Source: an uncultured Desulfovibrio sp. (GTDB lineage Bacteria > Desulfobacterota > Desulfovibrionia > Desulfovibrionales > Desulfovibrionaceae). Taken from it: a DNA stretch of 10,819 nucleotides. Both the position numbers and the translations under genes were made by a program. Shown here piece after piece: positions 1 through 6,845 of this stretch. How positions within the stretch are numbered: position 1 is the first letter of the stretch; each line of letters starts with the position of its first letter. The notes under the pieces are model-generated. The model ran no database searches. It worked only from the letters and a program-made list of their open reading frames with translations, and was not told the DNA's origin. The stretch is taken from positions 1-10,819 of the forward strand of contig USCL01000112.1 of assembly GCA_900553145.1 (NCBI GenBank). Direction: 5' to 3'.

Positions 1-30
1 CCCCTCGGCGGGGTCCGGGGCGGAGCCCCG
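1..30 (-). terminator. GC-rich tandem inverted repeat downstream of the regulator, possible terminator
   Basis: Positions 16-21 and 25-30 form a perfect 6-bp stem (CGGGGC / GCCCCG) around a 3-base loop. Positions 1-4 and 10-13 (CCCC / GGGG) give a second small stem beside it. It lies 20 bp past the stop codon of the regulator on the minus strand, where a transcript end is expected. There is no following T-run, so it is not a classical intrinsic terminator. A dispersed GC-rich palindrome is an equally good reading. Confidence 0.4.
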
Positions 31-50
31 CACAACAGTGAGCCCGCTGT

Positions 51-1991
51 TTATTCCTCCAGCCCGTATTTGCTCATCTTCCGGTACAGCGTGGGGCGGC
101 TGACGCCGAGGGCGAAGGACGTCTGGCTGATATTCCCGCCAAAGCGGACCAGCGCCGCGGCAATGGCCTGCCGTTCGATGTCCTCAAGCGTCGCCTGTGC
201 CGGGATGGACACGGCGTGCCGGTTTCCCGCCATGAGATCCGCAATCCCGAAATGCTCGGGCAAAAGCGGGCCGCCTTCCGCCAAGTGCACGGCCCGTTCC
301 ACGGCGCTCTCCAACTGCCGGATATTGCCGGGCCACGGGTAGCGGCGGATCGCCTCCGCCGTTTCCGGGGGCAGCGGGACCGGATGCCGGTTCAGACGCA
401 GCTCGTGCCGGCGGATGAAATGCTCCGCCAACGGGAGTATATCCTCGGAGCGTTCCCGGAGCGGGGGCACGAGGATGCTCAGGGTGCTGATGCGGTAATA
501 GAGATCCGCCCGGAACTGGTGCTGCGCGATGGCCTGCTTGAGATCCTTGTTCGTCGCCGAAATGATGCGGAGATCGACCGGAACGGTACGCAAACCGCCC
601 ACGCGCTGAATCTCGCCCGACTGGAGCACGCGCAGGAGCTTGACCTGCATGTCGAACGGCATGTCCCCGATTTCATCGAGGAACAGCGTGCCCGTGTCCG
701 CGAGCTCGAACTTGCCGGGCCGCCCCCCCTTCTGCGCGCCCGTAAACGCGCCTTCCTCATAGCCGAACAGCTCGCTCTCCAGCAATTCTTTGGGGATGGC
801 GCCGCAGTTGATCGCCACAAAAGGCCGGTTCCGGCGAGGCCCGTCGTTGTGGATGGCCTGCGCGAACAGCTCCTTGCCCGTGCCCGTTTCGCCGGAAAGC
901 AGGACCGGGGCCGTGCTCCCGGCCGCGATGTGGGCAAGGTGCAGCGCGGATCGCAGGTTCTCGCTCGCCCCGAGGATGGACTCGAAAGTGAAATGCGCAT
1001 GCGCCCCGGTCATCTCCACCGCCATGCGCATCATTTCCTTCTTTTCCATGACCGTGAACAAGCCGCCCACCAGTTCGCCGCTGTTCATGCGGATGGGGTC
1101 AAGGGATGCGAAATGCGTGCTCCCGCTGCGCCGGGCAAGGATTTCGCGGGCGCGGAACCCCTTCCCTTCCTTGAGGTATCCCGTGATGTTGTAGCTCTCC
1201 CCCACGCTCTCCCCAAACGGCTTGCCCTCGCAGCCGGGGGGCAGCTTCAGGAGCTTCCGGGCCGTGCTGTTGGCCTCCACGATGCGCCCGGTCTGATCCA
1301 CGGTGACGATCCCCCGCGAATCGGACTCCACCAAGGCGCGCATGTACTGGTTTTTGATCGCCAGCTCGCGGATGCGTTCGCGTTCGCGCAATTGCGAGGT
1401 GACGGTTTCCGCCGCCTGCCGCACGAGCCCGAGCGTATGGATGTGCATCATGTCGGAACTGCCGCTCAGGGAAATGGCCCCTAGCACGCGGGCCCCGTCC
1501 AGCGAAAAGACCGGGGCGCCCGCATTGCTGATCTTGCGGGCCTGCGCCGAATACATCCGGTCGCCGGGCAGGAACACGGGCACGCGCTCCTCAAGCGACA
1601 GGCCGATGGCGCACGTCCCGATGTCGCGTTCCGTCCAGCGGTAACCGGGGATGCAGCGCCGCCGCTTGAAATGCTCCACAAGATCGGAATCCCCCACCAC
1701 ATACAGCACATACCCTTCGGAATCCGCAAGGGCCATGCAGAACCCCGTGTCGCGCAGCAGCCGGTACAGGGAATCGATCTGCTCTTTCGCCAGCGTGTAG
1801 AAGACGCGCTGGCCGTTGATGCGCTCGCGCAGCCGTTCGTCGGAAAGGCGGGTGGATTCGGGCGCGCCGTCAAGATGGGGGTCCACGCCGTAGCGGGCGG
1901 ACCGCTCCAGCGAGCGCCGGATGATGTCTTCCTGATCCGGCACGCTTTGCCGGATGGCCTGCACGGAGGGGGGAGGCAACGTGGTAAGCAT
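51..1991 (-). CDS. Sigma-54-dependent enhancer-binding transcriptional regulator, AcoR/DhaR type (GAF-PAS-AAA+-HTH)
   Basis: Activates RNA polymerase-sigma-54 by ATP-driven remodelling; the likely target is the divergent tctBA operon. Numbering from the start at 1991 (646 residues): a GAF-like region at about 64-200 with the AcoR-family pattern W-x-E-x-x-x-GTCAIG. A PAS-like region follows at about 214-316, probably for ligand sensing. The AAA+ domain spans about 335-570, with Walker A GETGTGKE at 367-374, the sigma-54 contact loop GAFTGA at 414-419, and Walker B TLFLDEIGD at 435-443. An arginine-bearing PPLRER motif follows. A Fis-type HTH (GGNISQTSFALGVSRPTLYRK) closes the protein. I prefer the ATG at 1991: AAAGG lies 7 bases upstream. 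The longer in-frame ATG at 2033 would translate the operator-like repeats. Domain order has no receiver domain, so control is by ligand, not phosphorylation. The effector is unknown. Confidence 0.93.
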   Translation of the reverse strand: MLTTLPPPSVQAIRQSVPDQEDIIRRSLERSARYGVDPHLDGAPESTRLSDERLRERINGQRVFYTLAKEQIDSLYRLLRDTGFCMALADSEGYVLYVVGDSDLVEHFKRRRCIPGYRWTERDIGTCAIGLSLEERVPVFLPGDRMYSAQARKISNAGAPVFSLDGARVLGAISLSGSSDMMHIHTLGLVRQAAETVTSQLRERERIRELAIKNQYMRALVESDSRGIVTVDQTGRIVEANSTARKLLKLPPGCEGKPFGESVGESYNITGYLKEGKGFRAREILARRSGSTHFASLDPIRMNSGELVGGLFTVMEKKEMMRMAVEMTGAHAHFTFESILGASENLRSALHLAHIAAGSTAPVLLSGETGTGKELFAQAIHNDGPRRNRPFVAINCGAIPKELLESELFGYEEGAFTGAQKGGRPGKFELADTGTLFLDEIGDMPFDMQVKLLRVLQSGEIQRVGGLRTVPVDLRIISATNKDLKQAIAQHQFRADLYYRISTLSILVPPLRERSEDILPLAEHFIRRHELRLNRHPVPLPPETAEAIRRYPWPGNIRQLESAVERAVHLAEGGPLLPEHFGIADLMAGNRHAVSIPAQATLEDIERQAIAAALVRFGGNISQTSFALGVSRPTLYRKMSKYGLEE

Positions 1992-2002
1992 GGAATGGCC
2001 TT

Positions 2003-2019
2003 TGTAATAAAACGTTACA
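2003..2019. promoter_or_regulatory. Candidate regulator-binding site 1 (TGTAA-N7-TTACA)
   Basis: TGTAATAAAACGTTACA has half-sites TGTAA and TTACA 7 bp apart. It is centred 225 bp upstream of the predicted tctB sigma-54 start and lies only 11 bp upstream of the regulator start codon, next to its ribosome-binding site. Occupancy here could also repress the regulator's own gene. Site identity is inferred from recurrence of the same 17-bp pattern at 2021 and 2117. Confidence 0.55.
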
Positions 2020-2020
2020 A

Positions 2021-2037
2021 TGTAATGATACATTACA
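2021..2037. promoter_or_regulatory. Candidate regulator-binding site 2 (TGTAA-N7-TTACA)
   Basis: TGTAATGATACATTACA is the best of the three sites. Including flanking bases (2019-2039) it is a perfect inverted repeat with 9-bp arms AATGTAATG / CATTACATT around ATA. It begins one base after site 1 ends, so the two repeat in tandem about two helical turns (18 bp) centre to centre. This is typical of cooperative enhancer-binding proteins. Confidence 0.6.
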
Positions 2038-2116
2038 TTATTTTACCGGATCGGGCGAAAAGCACTGATATTTCTTTGCTCGCGCGGTATCTTTTTATAC
2101 CACAAAGGACTACGTG

Positions 2117-2133
2117 TGTCACGTATTGTTACA
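2117..2133. promoter_or_regulatory. Candidate upstream activating site 3 (TGTCA-N7-TTACA)
   Basis: TGTCACGTATTGTTACA matches the spacing of sites 1 and 2 with one half-site change (TGTCA). A shifted inverted repeat, GTATTGT / ACAATAC around one base, overlaps it at 2123-2137. Its centre is about 111 bp upstream of the predicted sigma-54 start at 2236, the usual distance for an enhancer-binding protein site. Confidence 0.5.
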
Positions 2134-2137
2134 ATAC

Positions 2138-2207
2138 CGTATCAAGCGGATTTTTGCTTTCTTCAAATAACCACTTTATTTTTATTATAAAACGACGTTT
2201 GTAACAC
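2138..2207. promoter_or_regulatory. AT-rich spacer between activator site and sigma-54 promoter, possible bend region
   Basis: Positions 2151-2200 are strikingly AT-rich against a GC-rich window. They lie between site 3 and the -24 element, where IHF or intrinsic curvature commonly helps DNA looping. TATCAAGCGGATT at 2140-2152 is a partial match to the IHF consensus (WATCAANNNNTTR), with two mismatches in the last three positions. The IHF reading is therefore tentative. Confidence 0.3.
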
Positions 2208-2208
2208 T

Positions 2209-2226
2209 TTGGCACAATACCTGCTT
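2209..2226 (+). promoter_or_regulatory. Sigma-54 (-24/-12) promoter of tctBA
   Basis: TTGGCACAATACCTGCTT has the invariant GG (2211-2212) and GC (2223-2224) separated by exactly 10 bp, and matches TGGCAC in full at -24. The predicted transcript start is about 2236, giving a leader of about 109 nt to tctB. A divergently encoded sigma-54 activator and upstream repeated sites support the call. Confidence 0.85.
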
Positions 2227-2235
2227 AGAAAAGAC

Positions 2236-2272
2236 GCGGGCGTTCGCCAAGCCCGGCGCGAACACCCCCCGC
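2236..2272 (+). other. Leader hairpin at the predicted 5' end of the tctBA transcript
   Basis: GCGGG at 2236-2240 pairs with CCCGC at 2268-2272, and GTTCGC at 2242-2247 pairs with GCGAAC at 2258-2263. Together they make a two-part stem starting exactly at the predicted +1. A paired 5' end usually slows mRNA decay. The role is inferred. Confidence 0.4.
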
Positions 2273-2344
2273 GCGACAATCGCAAAGAGCAGAACACGTT
2301 TATCGGATTACGTCGGAAACCTTTTCGCTTCAGGGGAGAACCAC

Positions 2345-2857
2345 ATGGGCAGGCTTTTAAGACGGAATATCTGGATCGAAGCGGGCATCAGCCTCTTCCT
2401 CATGCTCTTCTTCATCTATTTTTATTGCCATATCGATCAATGGGTCATCGAAACCCTGCCCTCGACGATCAGCCCCGCCTTTTTCCCGTCCGTCGTCACC
2501 ATCGTCCTCATCGTCATGAGCGTTCTGCTCACGGGGTTCTGCCTCCGCTCCCTGCGCCACATGCTTGCGGGCAAGGTCGACGAGGAGCGCCTTGAGCTTC
2601 AGGAAGGCGGCGAAGAGGCCGGGCGCTTCACCGCCCTTGCCGGCTACGTCGGCATCCTCTTCCTCTACCTCATCGGCCTCCACTTCATCGGATTCGTCTA
2701 CTCCACGCCCATCGTCATGTTCCTCGTGTCCGTGATGCTCGGGCTGCGCCACTGGCTCATCGGCATCGTCTGCTACGTGCTGTTCACCCTCCTGCTCGAC
2801 TACGTGGCGTTCAACTTCATGCAGATCATCCTGCCTGCCGGCGTCCTGTTCGGCTAG
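2345..2857 (+). CDS. tctB: TctB-family small membrane subunit of a tripartite tricarboxylate transporter
   Basis: Small integral membrane subunit (170 residues, normal for the family) that partners TctA in secondary uptake of di-/tricarboxylates or related organic acids. Hydrophobic segments lie at about 11-30, 46-68, 96-115, 117-135 and 138-160. A charged, Glu-rich loop at about 76-94 separates the first two from the rest. Family-like motifs are PAFFPSVVTIVL (44-55), GFVYSTPIVMF (116-126) and the terminal LPAGVLFG. The ATG at 2345 is set by AGGGGAG at 2332-2338. It is the first gene behind the sigma-54 promoter and is followed 20 bp later by tctA. The substrate cannot be read from the sequence. 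Confidence 0.87.
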   Translation: MGRLLRRNIWIEAGISLFLMLFFIYFYCHIDQWVIETLPSTISPAFFPSVVTIVLIVMSVLLTGFCLRSLRHMLAGKVDEERLELQEGGEEAGRFTALAGYVGILFLYLIGLHFIGFVYSTPIVMFLVSVMLGLRHWLIGIVCYVLFTLLLDYVAFNFMQIILPAGVLFG

Positions 2858-2877
2858 GTCAACCACAGGAGAGGCAC

Positions 2878-4386
2878 ATGTTCGCAGACATCTGTACAGG
2901 GCTCATTTCCATCCTCACCCCGGAAACCATCGGGGCCGTGGCCCTCGGCATCTTCACCGGGCTCATGTTCGGGGCCATCCCAGGCATTTCGGGCATCATG
3001 GCGATTTCCATCCTTCTGCCGCTGACCTTCTACGTCAGCCCGCTGGTGGGCATCCCCATGCTGCTCGGCATCTATAAGGCCAGCATGTTCGGCGGCTCCA
3101 TCACCGCCGTCCTCCTCAACACCCCCGGCGCGCCGCCGGCCGTCTGCACCGCCATGGACGGCTACCCCCTTACCAAGCAGGGCAAAGCGGGCAAGGGCCT
3201 CAACGCGGCGCTGGTCGGCTCGGTATTCGGCGACACCTTCAGCAATATCCTGCTCATCTGCGTGGCCGCCCCCCTGTCCTACCTCACCCTCAAGGTCGGC
3301 CCCGTCGAACAGTGCAGCCTCATCCTGCTCGCCCTGACCGTCGTGGGCAGCATCTCGGGCTCCTCCATCCTCAAGGGCATCATCTGCGCGGGCGTGGGCA
3401 TCCTCCTCGCCACCGTGGGCGTGTCCGGCACCACCGGGGCCATGCGTTTTACCTTTGAAAGCGAAAACCTCATGTCGGGCATCGCCCTCATCCCGATGGT
3501 CATCGGCCTGCTCTGCCTGCCCGAAGTCATCCATCAGGCCTGTTCCGGCATCCGCAAGACCTTTGAGCAGCAGTTCGACCTCTCCGGCGAGAACGGCCGC
3601 CTGTCGTGGCAGGAAATCAAGAGCCGCATCCCGGTCCTGCTCCGCTCGTCGCTCATCGGCTCGGTCATCGGCGCCATGCCCGGCCTCGGGGCCTCCCCCG
3701 CCGCCTACATGGCCTATTCCGAAGCCCAGCGCACCTCGAAGCATCCCGAACAGTTCGGCAAAGGCGCCATCGAAGGCGTCATGGCCCCCGAAGCCGCCAA
3801 CAACGCCGTGACCGGGTCGGCCATGATCCCGCTCCTGACCCTCGGCATCCCCGGCGACGACGTGACCGCCGTGCTCATGGGCGCGTTCCTCATCCAGGGC
3901 ATCACCCCCGGGCCCAACATCTTCTTCGAGAACACCACCGTAGTCTACGGCATCTTCGGCTCGCTCATCATGTGCGACATCCTGCTCTACGTCATCGCCA
4001 AGCTCGGCTTCAAGGCATGGATCCGCATCACGCAGCTCCCGAAGCACATCATCTTCTCGGCCGTGACCATCTTCGCCTTCGTCGGCACCTACTCCATCAA
4101 CCAGAACCTGTTCGACATCATCTGCCTCATCCTGTTCGGCATCCTCGGCTACGGGATGCGCCGGTTCCAGTTCCCGGCCGGGCCCATGATCATCGGCTTC
4201 ATCCTCGGCCCCCTGCTGGAGTCCGCCTTTGACCAGACCATGACCCTTTCCGACGGAAGCTTCATGATCTTCCTGACCCATCCGGTTTCCGTCGTGCTTC
4301 TCCTGCTCACCGTCGCCGCCGTCTTCAGCATCGCACGCGCCCGCCTGCGCCGCTCCAAGATCGCGCAGCTTGCGCAGGAGGGATGA
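2878..4386 (+). CDS. tctA: TctA-family large permease subunit of a tripartite tricarboxylate transporter
   Basis: The 502-residue multi-span permease (about 12 hydrophobic segments) that forms the translocation path with TctB in the inner membrane. Family signatures are clear: GAIPGISGIMA (32-42), YKASMFGGSITAVLLNTPG (66-84) and AMDGYPLT (92-99). A second repeat carries GAMPGLGASPAAYMAYSEAQ (265-284), then APEAANNAVTG (303-313) and LGIPGDDVTAVLMGA (322-336). The two G-x-P-G loops are the hallmark inverted repeats of the fold. AGGAGAGG at 2867-2874 sets the start. The periplasmic binding protein (TctC), usually the first gene of such operons, is not next to it; it may be encoded elsewhere. The stop codon is separated from the convergent bioD stop by one base. 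Confidence 0.95.
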   Translation: MFADICTGLISILTPETIGAVALGIFTGLMFGAIPGISGIMAISILLPLTFYVSPLVGIPMLLGIYKASMFGGSITAVLLNTPGAPPAVCTAMDGYPLTKQGKAGKGLNAALVGSVFGDTFSNILLICVAAPLSYLTLKVGPVEQCSLILLALTVVGSISGSSILKGIICAGVGILLATVGVSGTTGAMRFTFESENLMSGIALIPMVIGLLCLPEVIHQACSGIRKTFEQQFDLSGENGRLSWQEIKSRIPVLLRSSLIGSVIGAMPGLGASPAAYMAYSEAQRTSKHPEQFGKGAIEGVMAPEAANNAVTGSAMIPLLTLGIPGDDVTAVLMGAFLIQGITPGPNIFFENTTVVYGIFGSLIMCDILLYVIAKLGFKAWIRITQLPKHIIFSAVTIFAFVGTYSINQNLFDIICLILFGILGYGMRRFQFPAGPMIIGFILGPLLESAFDQTMTLSDGSFMIFLTHPVSVVLLLLTVAAVFSIARARLRRSKIAQLAQEG

Positions 4387-4387
4387 A

Positions 4388-5620
4388 TCATTGGGGGAGG
4401 GGAGAGGAACCCCTTCTGGAGAAGGGTTCTCCCTCCCCTCCCGCGCCCCCCTCTCCTTTCCCAAGACGTCCGGTTGATGGGGAGGCGGCACGGAAGCTTT
4501 CCCGGTTGAGGGAAACGGGCGGCAAGACGGATTGTTCCCGCTCAAAAGACGGGGAAGGCACCTCACGGAAGAACCTTGATGAAGGACGTTCCCCGCCGGG
4601 GTGTTCCGGATTGAAAAGACACTCCTCAAACAGCGGGTGCAAACCGTCCACGGCGGGCTCGACAAGGGAAGCGAGGCTGTCCCAAACATTCCCGGAATGA
4701 TCTGTAAAATCATGTTGATAAGGGATTTCGGCGAGGAGGGGGACTCCGCGTTCCCGGCCCATGCGGGCAAGCGTTTCGGCATTGTCGCGCAACAACCTGC
4801 GTTCGTTCACGACATCATATTCAGGGCCTGACCCGGGATCGCATTCCGTTTCCGGGATAGGGCGGTTGAGGATCATCCCGCACACGCGCAGGCCGTGCGC
4901 TTGCAGCACCTCGAGCGAGAGCAGCGCATGGTTGATGCAGCCGAGCTTATTCCCCACGACGAGCAGGACCGGAAAATCCACCGCTTTCATAACATCAAGC
5001 ATGGTTTCCCGATCATTCAGCGGCACGTAGATCCCGCCCGCGCCCTCAATCAGCAAAAACGCCCCTTCCGGCGCGTTCCGTTCCAGCTTGCCCCGCAGCC
5101 CGGACACCGTCAGCGGGCGTCCGGCCATCCGTGCCGCCAAGTGCGGCGAACACGCGGGCTCATAGGTTTCGAGCACAATCCCGTCGCCCCCCGCCGCCTC
5201 GTAGCACGTCACATCGGGGGCAACGAGCGGAGCGGGCGGGGCAGCCTGCCTTTCCGGAAGAGGAAGCCTCTCCCTTGCCCCCGCCTTCCGGCACTGGGAA
5301 GGAAAAACGGAACCAACGCCTTCCCCTGTGGAAGCACAAGGGATGCGCCCATCCGACGAGGCAGCGGGATGCGCCTTCCCCGTTTCCGGGCGGGCTTCCG
5401 CATGGGGCGCGGGCTCCTCCCCGCCGGACGGAAGCCTTGGCGCAGGAAAGGTTCCCCCCGCCCGCATTCCTTCCTGATTTCCCTGTGCGGCACATCCTGT
5501 CTGTACGGGCTTGACCGCGACGGCCCGGACTCCGGCGGACGCAAGGGCGCGAAGAAGCGCGGCGGTAACGGTGGTCTTTCCCGCGTCCGTATCCGTCCCG
5601 GTGATGAAAAGGCCCTTCAT
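4388..5620 (-). CDS. bioD: ATP-dependent dethiobiotin synthetase, enlarged by an internal insertion and a C-terminal tail
   Basis: Closes the ureido ring of dethiobiotin from 7,8-diaminopelargonate, CO2 and ATP in the cytoplasm. Core motifs are intact: P-loop GTDTDAGKT (8-16), KPVQTG with K37 (37-42), EGAGG (192-196), GNKLGCINHALL (223-234) and GMILNRP (248-254). Usual BioD proteins are about 225-240 residues; this one is 410. The excess is an in-frame Pro/Ala/Gly-rich segment at about 44-131 and a low-complexity tail from about 326. Between them the fold resumes with APDVTCYEAA, whose D136 probably replaces the metal-binding Asp54 of E. coli. The insertion falls in the surface loop after the KPV strand, so activity may survive. 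The start overlaps the bioB stop by 4 bp (ATGA), indicating translational coupling. Confidence 0.92.
   Translation of the reverse strand: MKGLFITGTDTDAGKTTVTAALLRALASAGVRAVAVKPVQTGCAAQGNQEGMRAGGTFPAPRLPSGGEEPAPHAEARPETGKAHPAASSDGRIPCASTGEGVGSVFPSQCRKAGARERLPLPERQAAPPAPLVAPDVTCYEAAGGDGIVLETYEPACSPHLAARMAGRPLTVSGLRGKLERNAPEGAFLLIEGAGGIYVPLNDRETMLDVMKAVDFPVLLVVGNKLGCINHALLSLEVLQAHGLRVCGMILNRPIPETECDPGSGPEYDVVNERRLLRDNAETLARMGRERGVPLLAEIPYQHDFTDHSGNVWDSLASLVEPAVDGLHPLFEECLFNPEHPGGERPSSRFFREVPSPSFEREQSVLPPVSLNRESFRAASPSTGRLGKGEGGAGGEGEPFSRRGSSPLPQ
4391..4645 (-). other. C-terminal extension of bioD, probably former intergenic DNA
   Basis: The recognisable BioD fold ends near residue 325. The last 85 or so codons are rich in Ser, Pro, Gly, Arg and Glu with no recognisable domain. 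Their DNA contains a long inverted repeat (4395-4442) and a direct repeat CCGGTTGA at 4470-4477 and 4502-4509. This looks like loss of the ancestral stop, with translation running through a terminator or repeat region. It is an inference from domain boundaries. Confidence 0.55.
4395..4442. terminator. Long inverted repeat at the tctA/bioD convergence, possible bidirectional terminator
   Basis: The arms 4395-4417 and 4420-4442 are nearly complementary: GGGAGGGGA pairs with TCCCTCCCC at the base and AACCC/GGGTT and TTCT/AGAA lie near the tip, with a few bulges. It lies just beyond the tctA stop and inside the last codons of bioD. No T-run follows on either strand, so it may stop transcription by stem alone, protect a 3' end, or be a dispersed palindromic repeat. 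Confidence 0.5.
5228..5491 (-). other. 88-codon in-frame insertion inside bioD
   Basis: The segment separates KPVQTG (residue 42) from APDVTCYEAA (residues 134-143) and has no counterpart in ordinary BioD. It is rich in short repeats on the plus strand: CGCCTTCC at 5282, 5317 and 5372, and GGGATGCGCC at 5340 and 5366. It also shares 15 bp (CGCCGGACGGAAGCC, 5422-5436) with the non-coding region at 7319-7333. The predicted peptide is disordered. A palindromic or repeat element captured in the gene is the likely origin. Confidence 0.6.
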
Positions 5621-6603
5621 GAGCGGGCCTCCCGGAACCCGAGCGTTTCGTACATCTCGGCGTCGTCACAGAAAGCGCAGCCTTTCGTGGTAAGGTAGTT
5701 GCCGGTCATGACGCCGTTGGCTCCGGCGGCGAAAACCCACGACTGCCACTGCCCGAACGTCGTCGAACGCCCGCCGCAGATGAGCACGTCCTGCGCGGGG
5801 TGCAGGAGACGCATGAGCGCGACCACCCGCAACGCCTCGGAAGGCGGCAGGAGGGGGGAATCCCCGAGCGGCGTGCCGGGGATGGGGTTCAGGAAATTGA
5901 GCGGCAGGGAATCCACGCCGAGATCCGTCAGGGTCTGGGAAAGCTCGATACGCTGTTCCCACGTCTCGCCGAGGCCGAAGATGCCGCAGCTGCATACCCG
6001 GAACCCGGCGGCGCGGGCCACGCGCACGGTTTCGAGATCCTGCCCGTAGGCGTGGGTGGTGCAGATCGAAGGGAAATGGCTCGCGGAGGTTTCGAGGTTG
6101 TGATGGTAGGACGTAAAGCCCGCCTCGCGCAGCCGGGCGGCGCGCTCGGGCGTCAGCAGCCCGAGCGAGGCGCACAAGCCGATCTTCACTTCCCGGCCGA
6201 TGCGGAGCGCGGATTCGCAGAGCGCGTCGAAATCGCGGTCGGTTGGAGCCGTGCCGCTGGTCACGATGCCGAAGCGGTCGACGTTGTTGGCGGCGAGCTC
6301 CTCGGCGCGGCGCAGCAGCGTGTCGGCGTCACGCAAAGGATAGACGGGGGAATCCGTCCGGTGATGCGCGGACTGGGCGCAGAAGGCACAGTTTTCAGGG
6401 CAGCGGCCGGACTTGGCGTTGATGATCCCGCAAGTAAACGCGGCGGCGGGCTTACGCGCCGCGCGGGCCAGCCCCGCTACGGACAGGATATCCAGCGTCG
6501 CGGATTCGGGAAGCCGGACAAGTTCCAGCGCCTCGGAAGGCGACAGAAGCGGATCGACGCCGGACGTGATGCGTTCGGCGATGCGGACAAGCAAAGCATG
6601 CAT
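5617..6603 (-). CDS. bioB: Biotin synthase (radical SAM)
   Basis: Inserts sulfur into dethiobiotin to form biotin, the last step of the pathway. Length (328 residues) is normal. The radical-SAM cluster motif is C68-x3-C72-x2-C75 (CPENCAFC). Further family motifs are YHHNLET (166-172), CTTHAYGQ (181-188), VCSCGIFGLGET (203-214), NFLNPIPGTPL (236-246) and GGRSTTFGQ (277-285). Compared by eye with E. coli BioB, the auxiliary-cluster ligands Cys128, Cys188 and Arg260 correspond to C144, C204 and R279. Cys97 is replaced by G112 (RFGIVTSG). Extra cysteines occur at 181, 206, 276, 309 and 312, the last two as CAFC. This resembles biotin synthases of strict anaerobes rather than the E. coli type. AAGGA lies 10 bases before the ATG at 6603. 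bioD follows with a 4-bp overlap; no bioA, bioF or birA is in view. Confidence 0.95.
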   Translation of the reverse strand: MHALLVRIAERITSGVDPLLSPSEALELVRLPESATLDILSVAGLARAARKPAAAFTCGIINAKSGRCPENCAFCAQSAHHRTDSPVYPLRDADTLLRRAEELAANNVDRFGIVTSGTAPTDRDFDALCESALRIGREVKIGLCASLGLLTPERAARLREAGFTSYHHNLETSASHFPSICTTHAYGQDLETVRVARAAGFRVCSCGIFGLGETWEQRIELSQTLTDLGVDSLPLNFLNPIPGTPLGDSPLLPPSEALRVVALMRLLHPAQDVLICGGRSTTFGQWQSWVFAAGANGVMTGNYLTTKGCAFCDDAEMYETLGFREARS

Positions 6604-6845
6604 GGGGAAAACGTCCTTGCAAAAAGCGATGTGACCTTCGCTGTGAGAGGATGAGGAGCCCAGACAGGAACCGGGGCGGGGTCAGCGGCTTCGGCCCAAT
6701 CGGATGCCGAAAAATGTTTTTCGTGAAAAGCCCGCGGGCTGCCCTCGTCATGGCGGACGGCGGAGACCGAAAGCCTCACCGCTGAACGGATACGGCATTT
6801 CCCAACTCTGTGCAACTCCGGTGAAACGGACAGGTTACGGCTGGA

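Noticed and set aside
216..1484. 422-codon plus-strand frame opposite the regulator
   Set aside because: Shadow of the sigma-54 activator gene, with no domain and an Arg/His/Gln-rich composition.
1992..2033. Longer regulator start (ATG at 2033, adding 14 residues)
   Set aside because: It would translate through the operator-like repeats. The ATG at 1991 has a proper ribosome-binding site and starts a typical N terminus.
2209..2595. 128-codon plus-strand frame starting at the sigma-54 promoter
   Set aside because: It begins within the -24/-12 element and upstream of the predicted transcript start, and it overlaps tctB in another frame.
2854..4782. 642-codon open frame on the minus strand across tctA
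   Set aside because: Composition is dominated by Asp, Glu, Gly and His, typical of the antisense of a GC-rich membrane protein gene. tctA on the other strand has clear family motifs.
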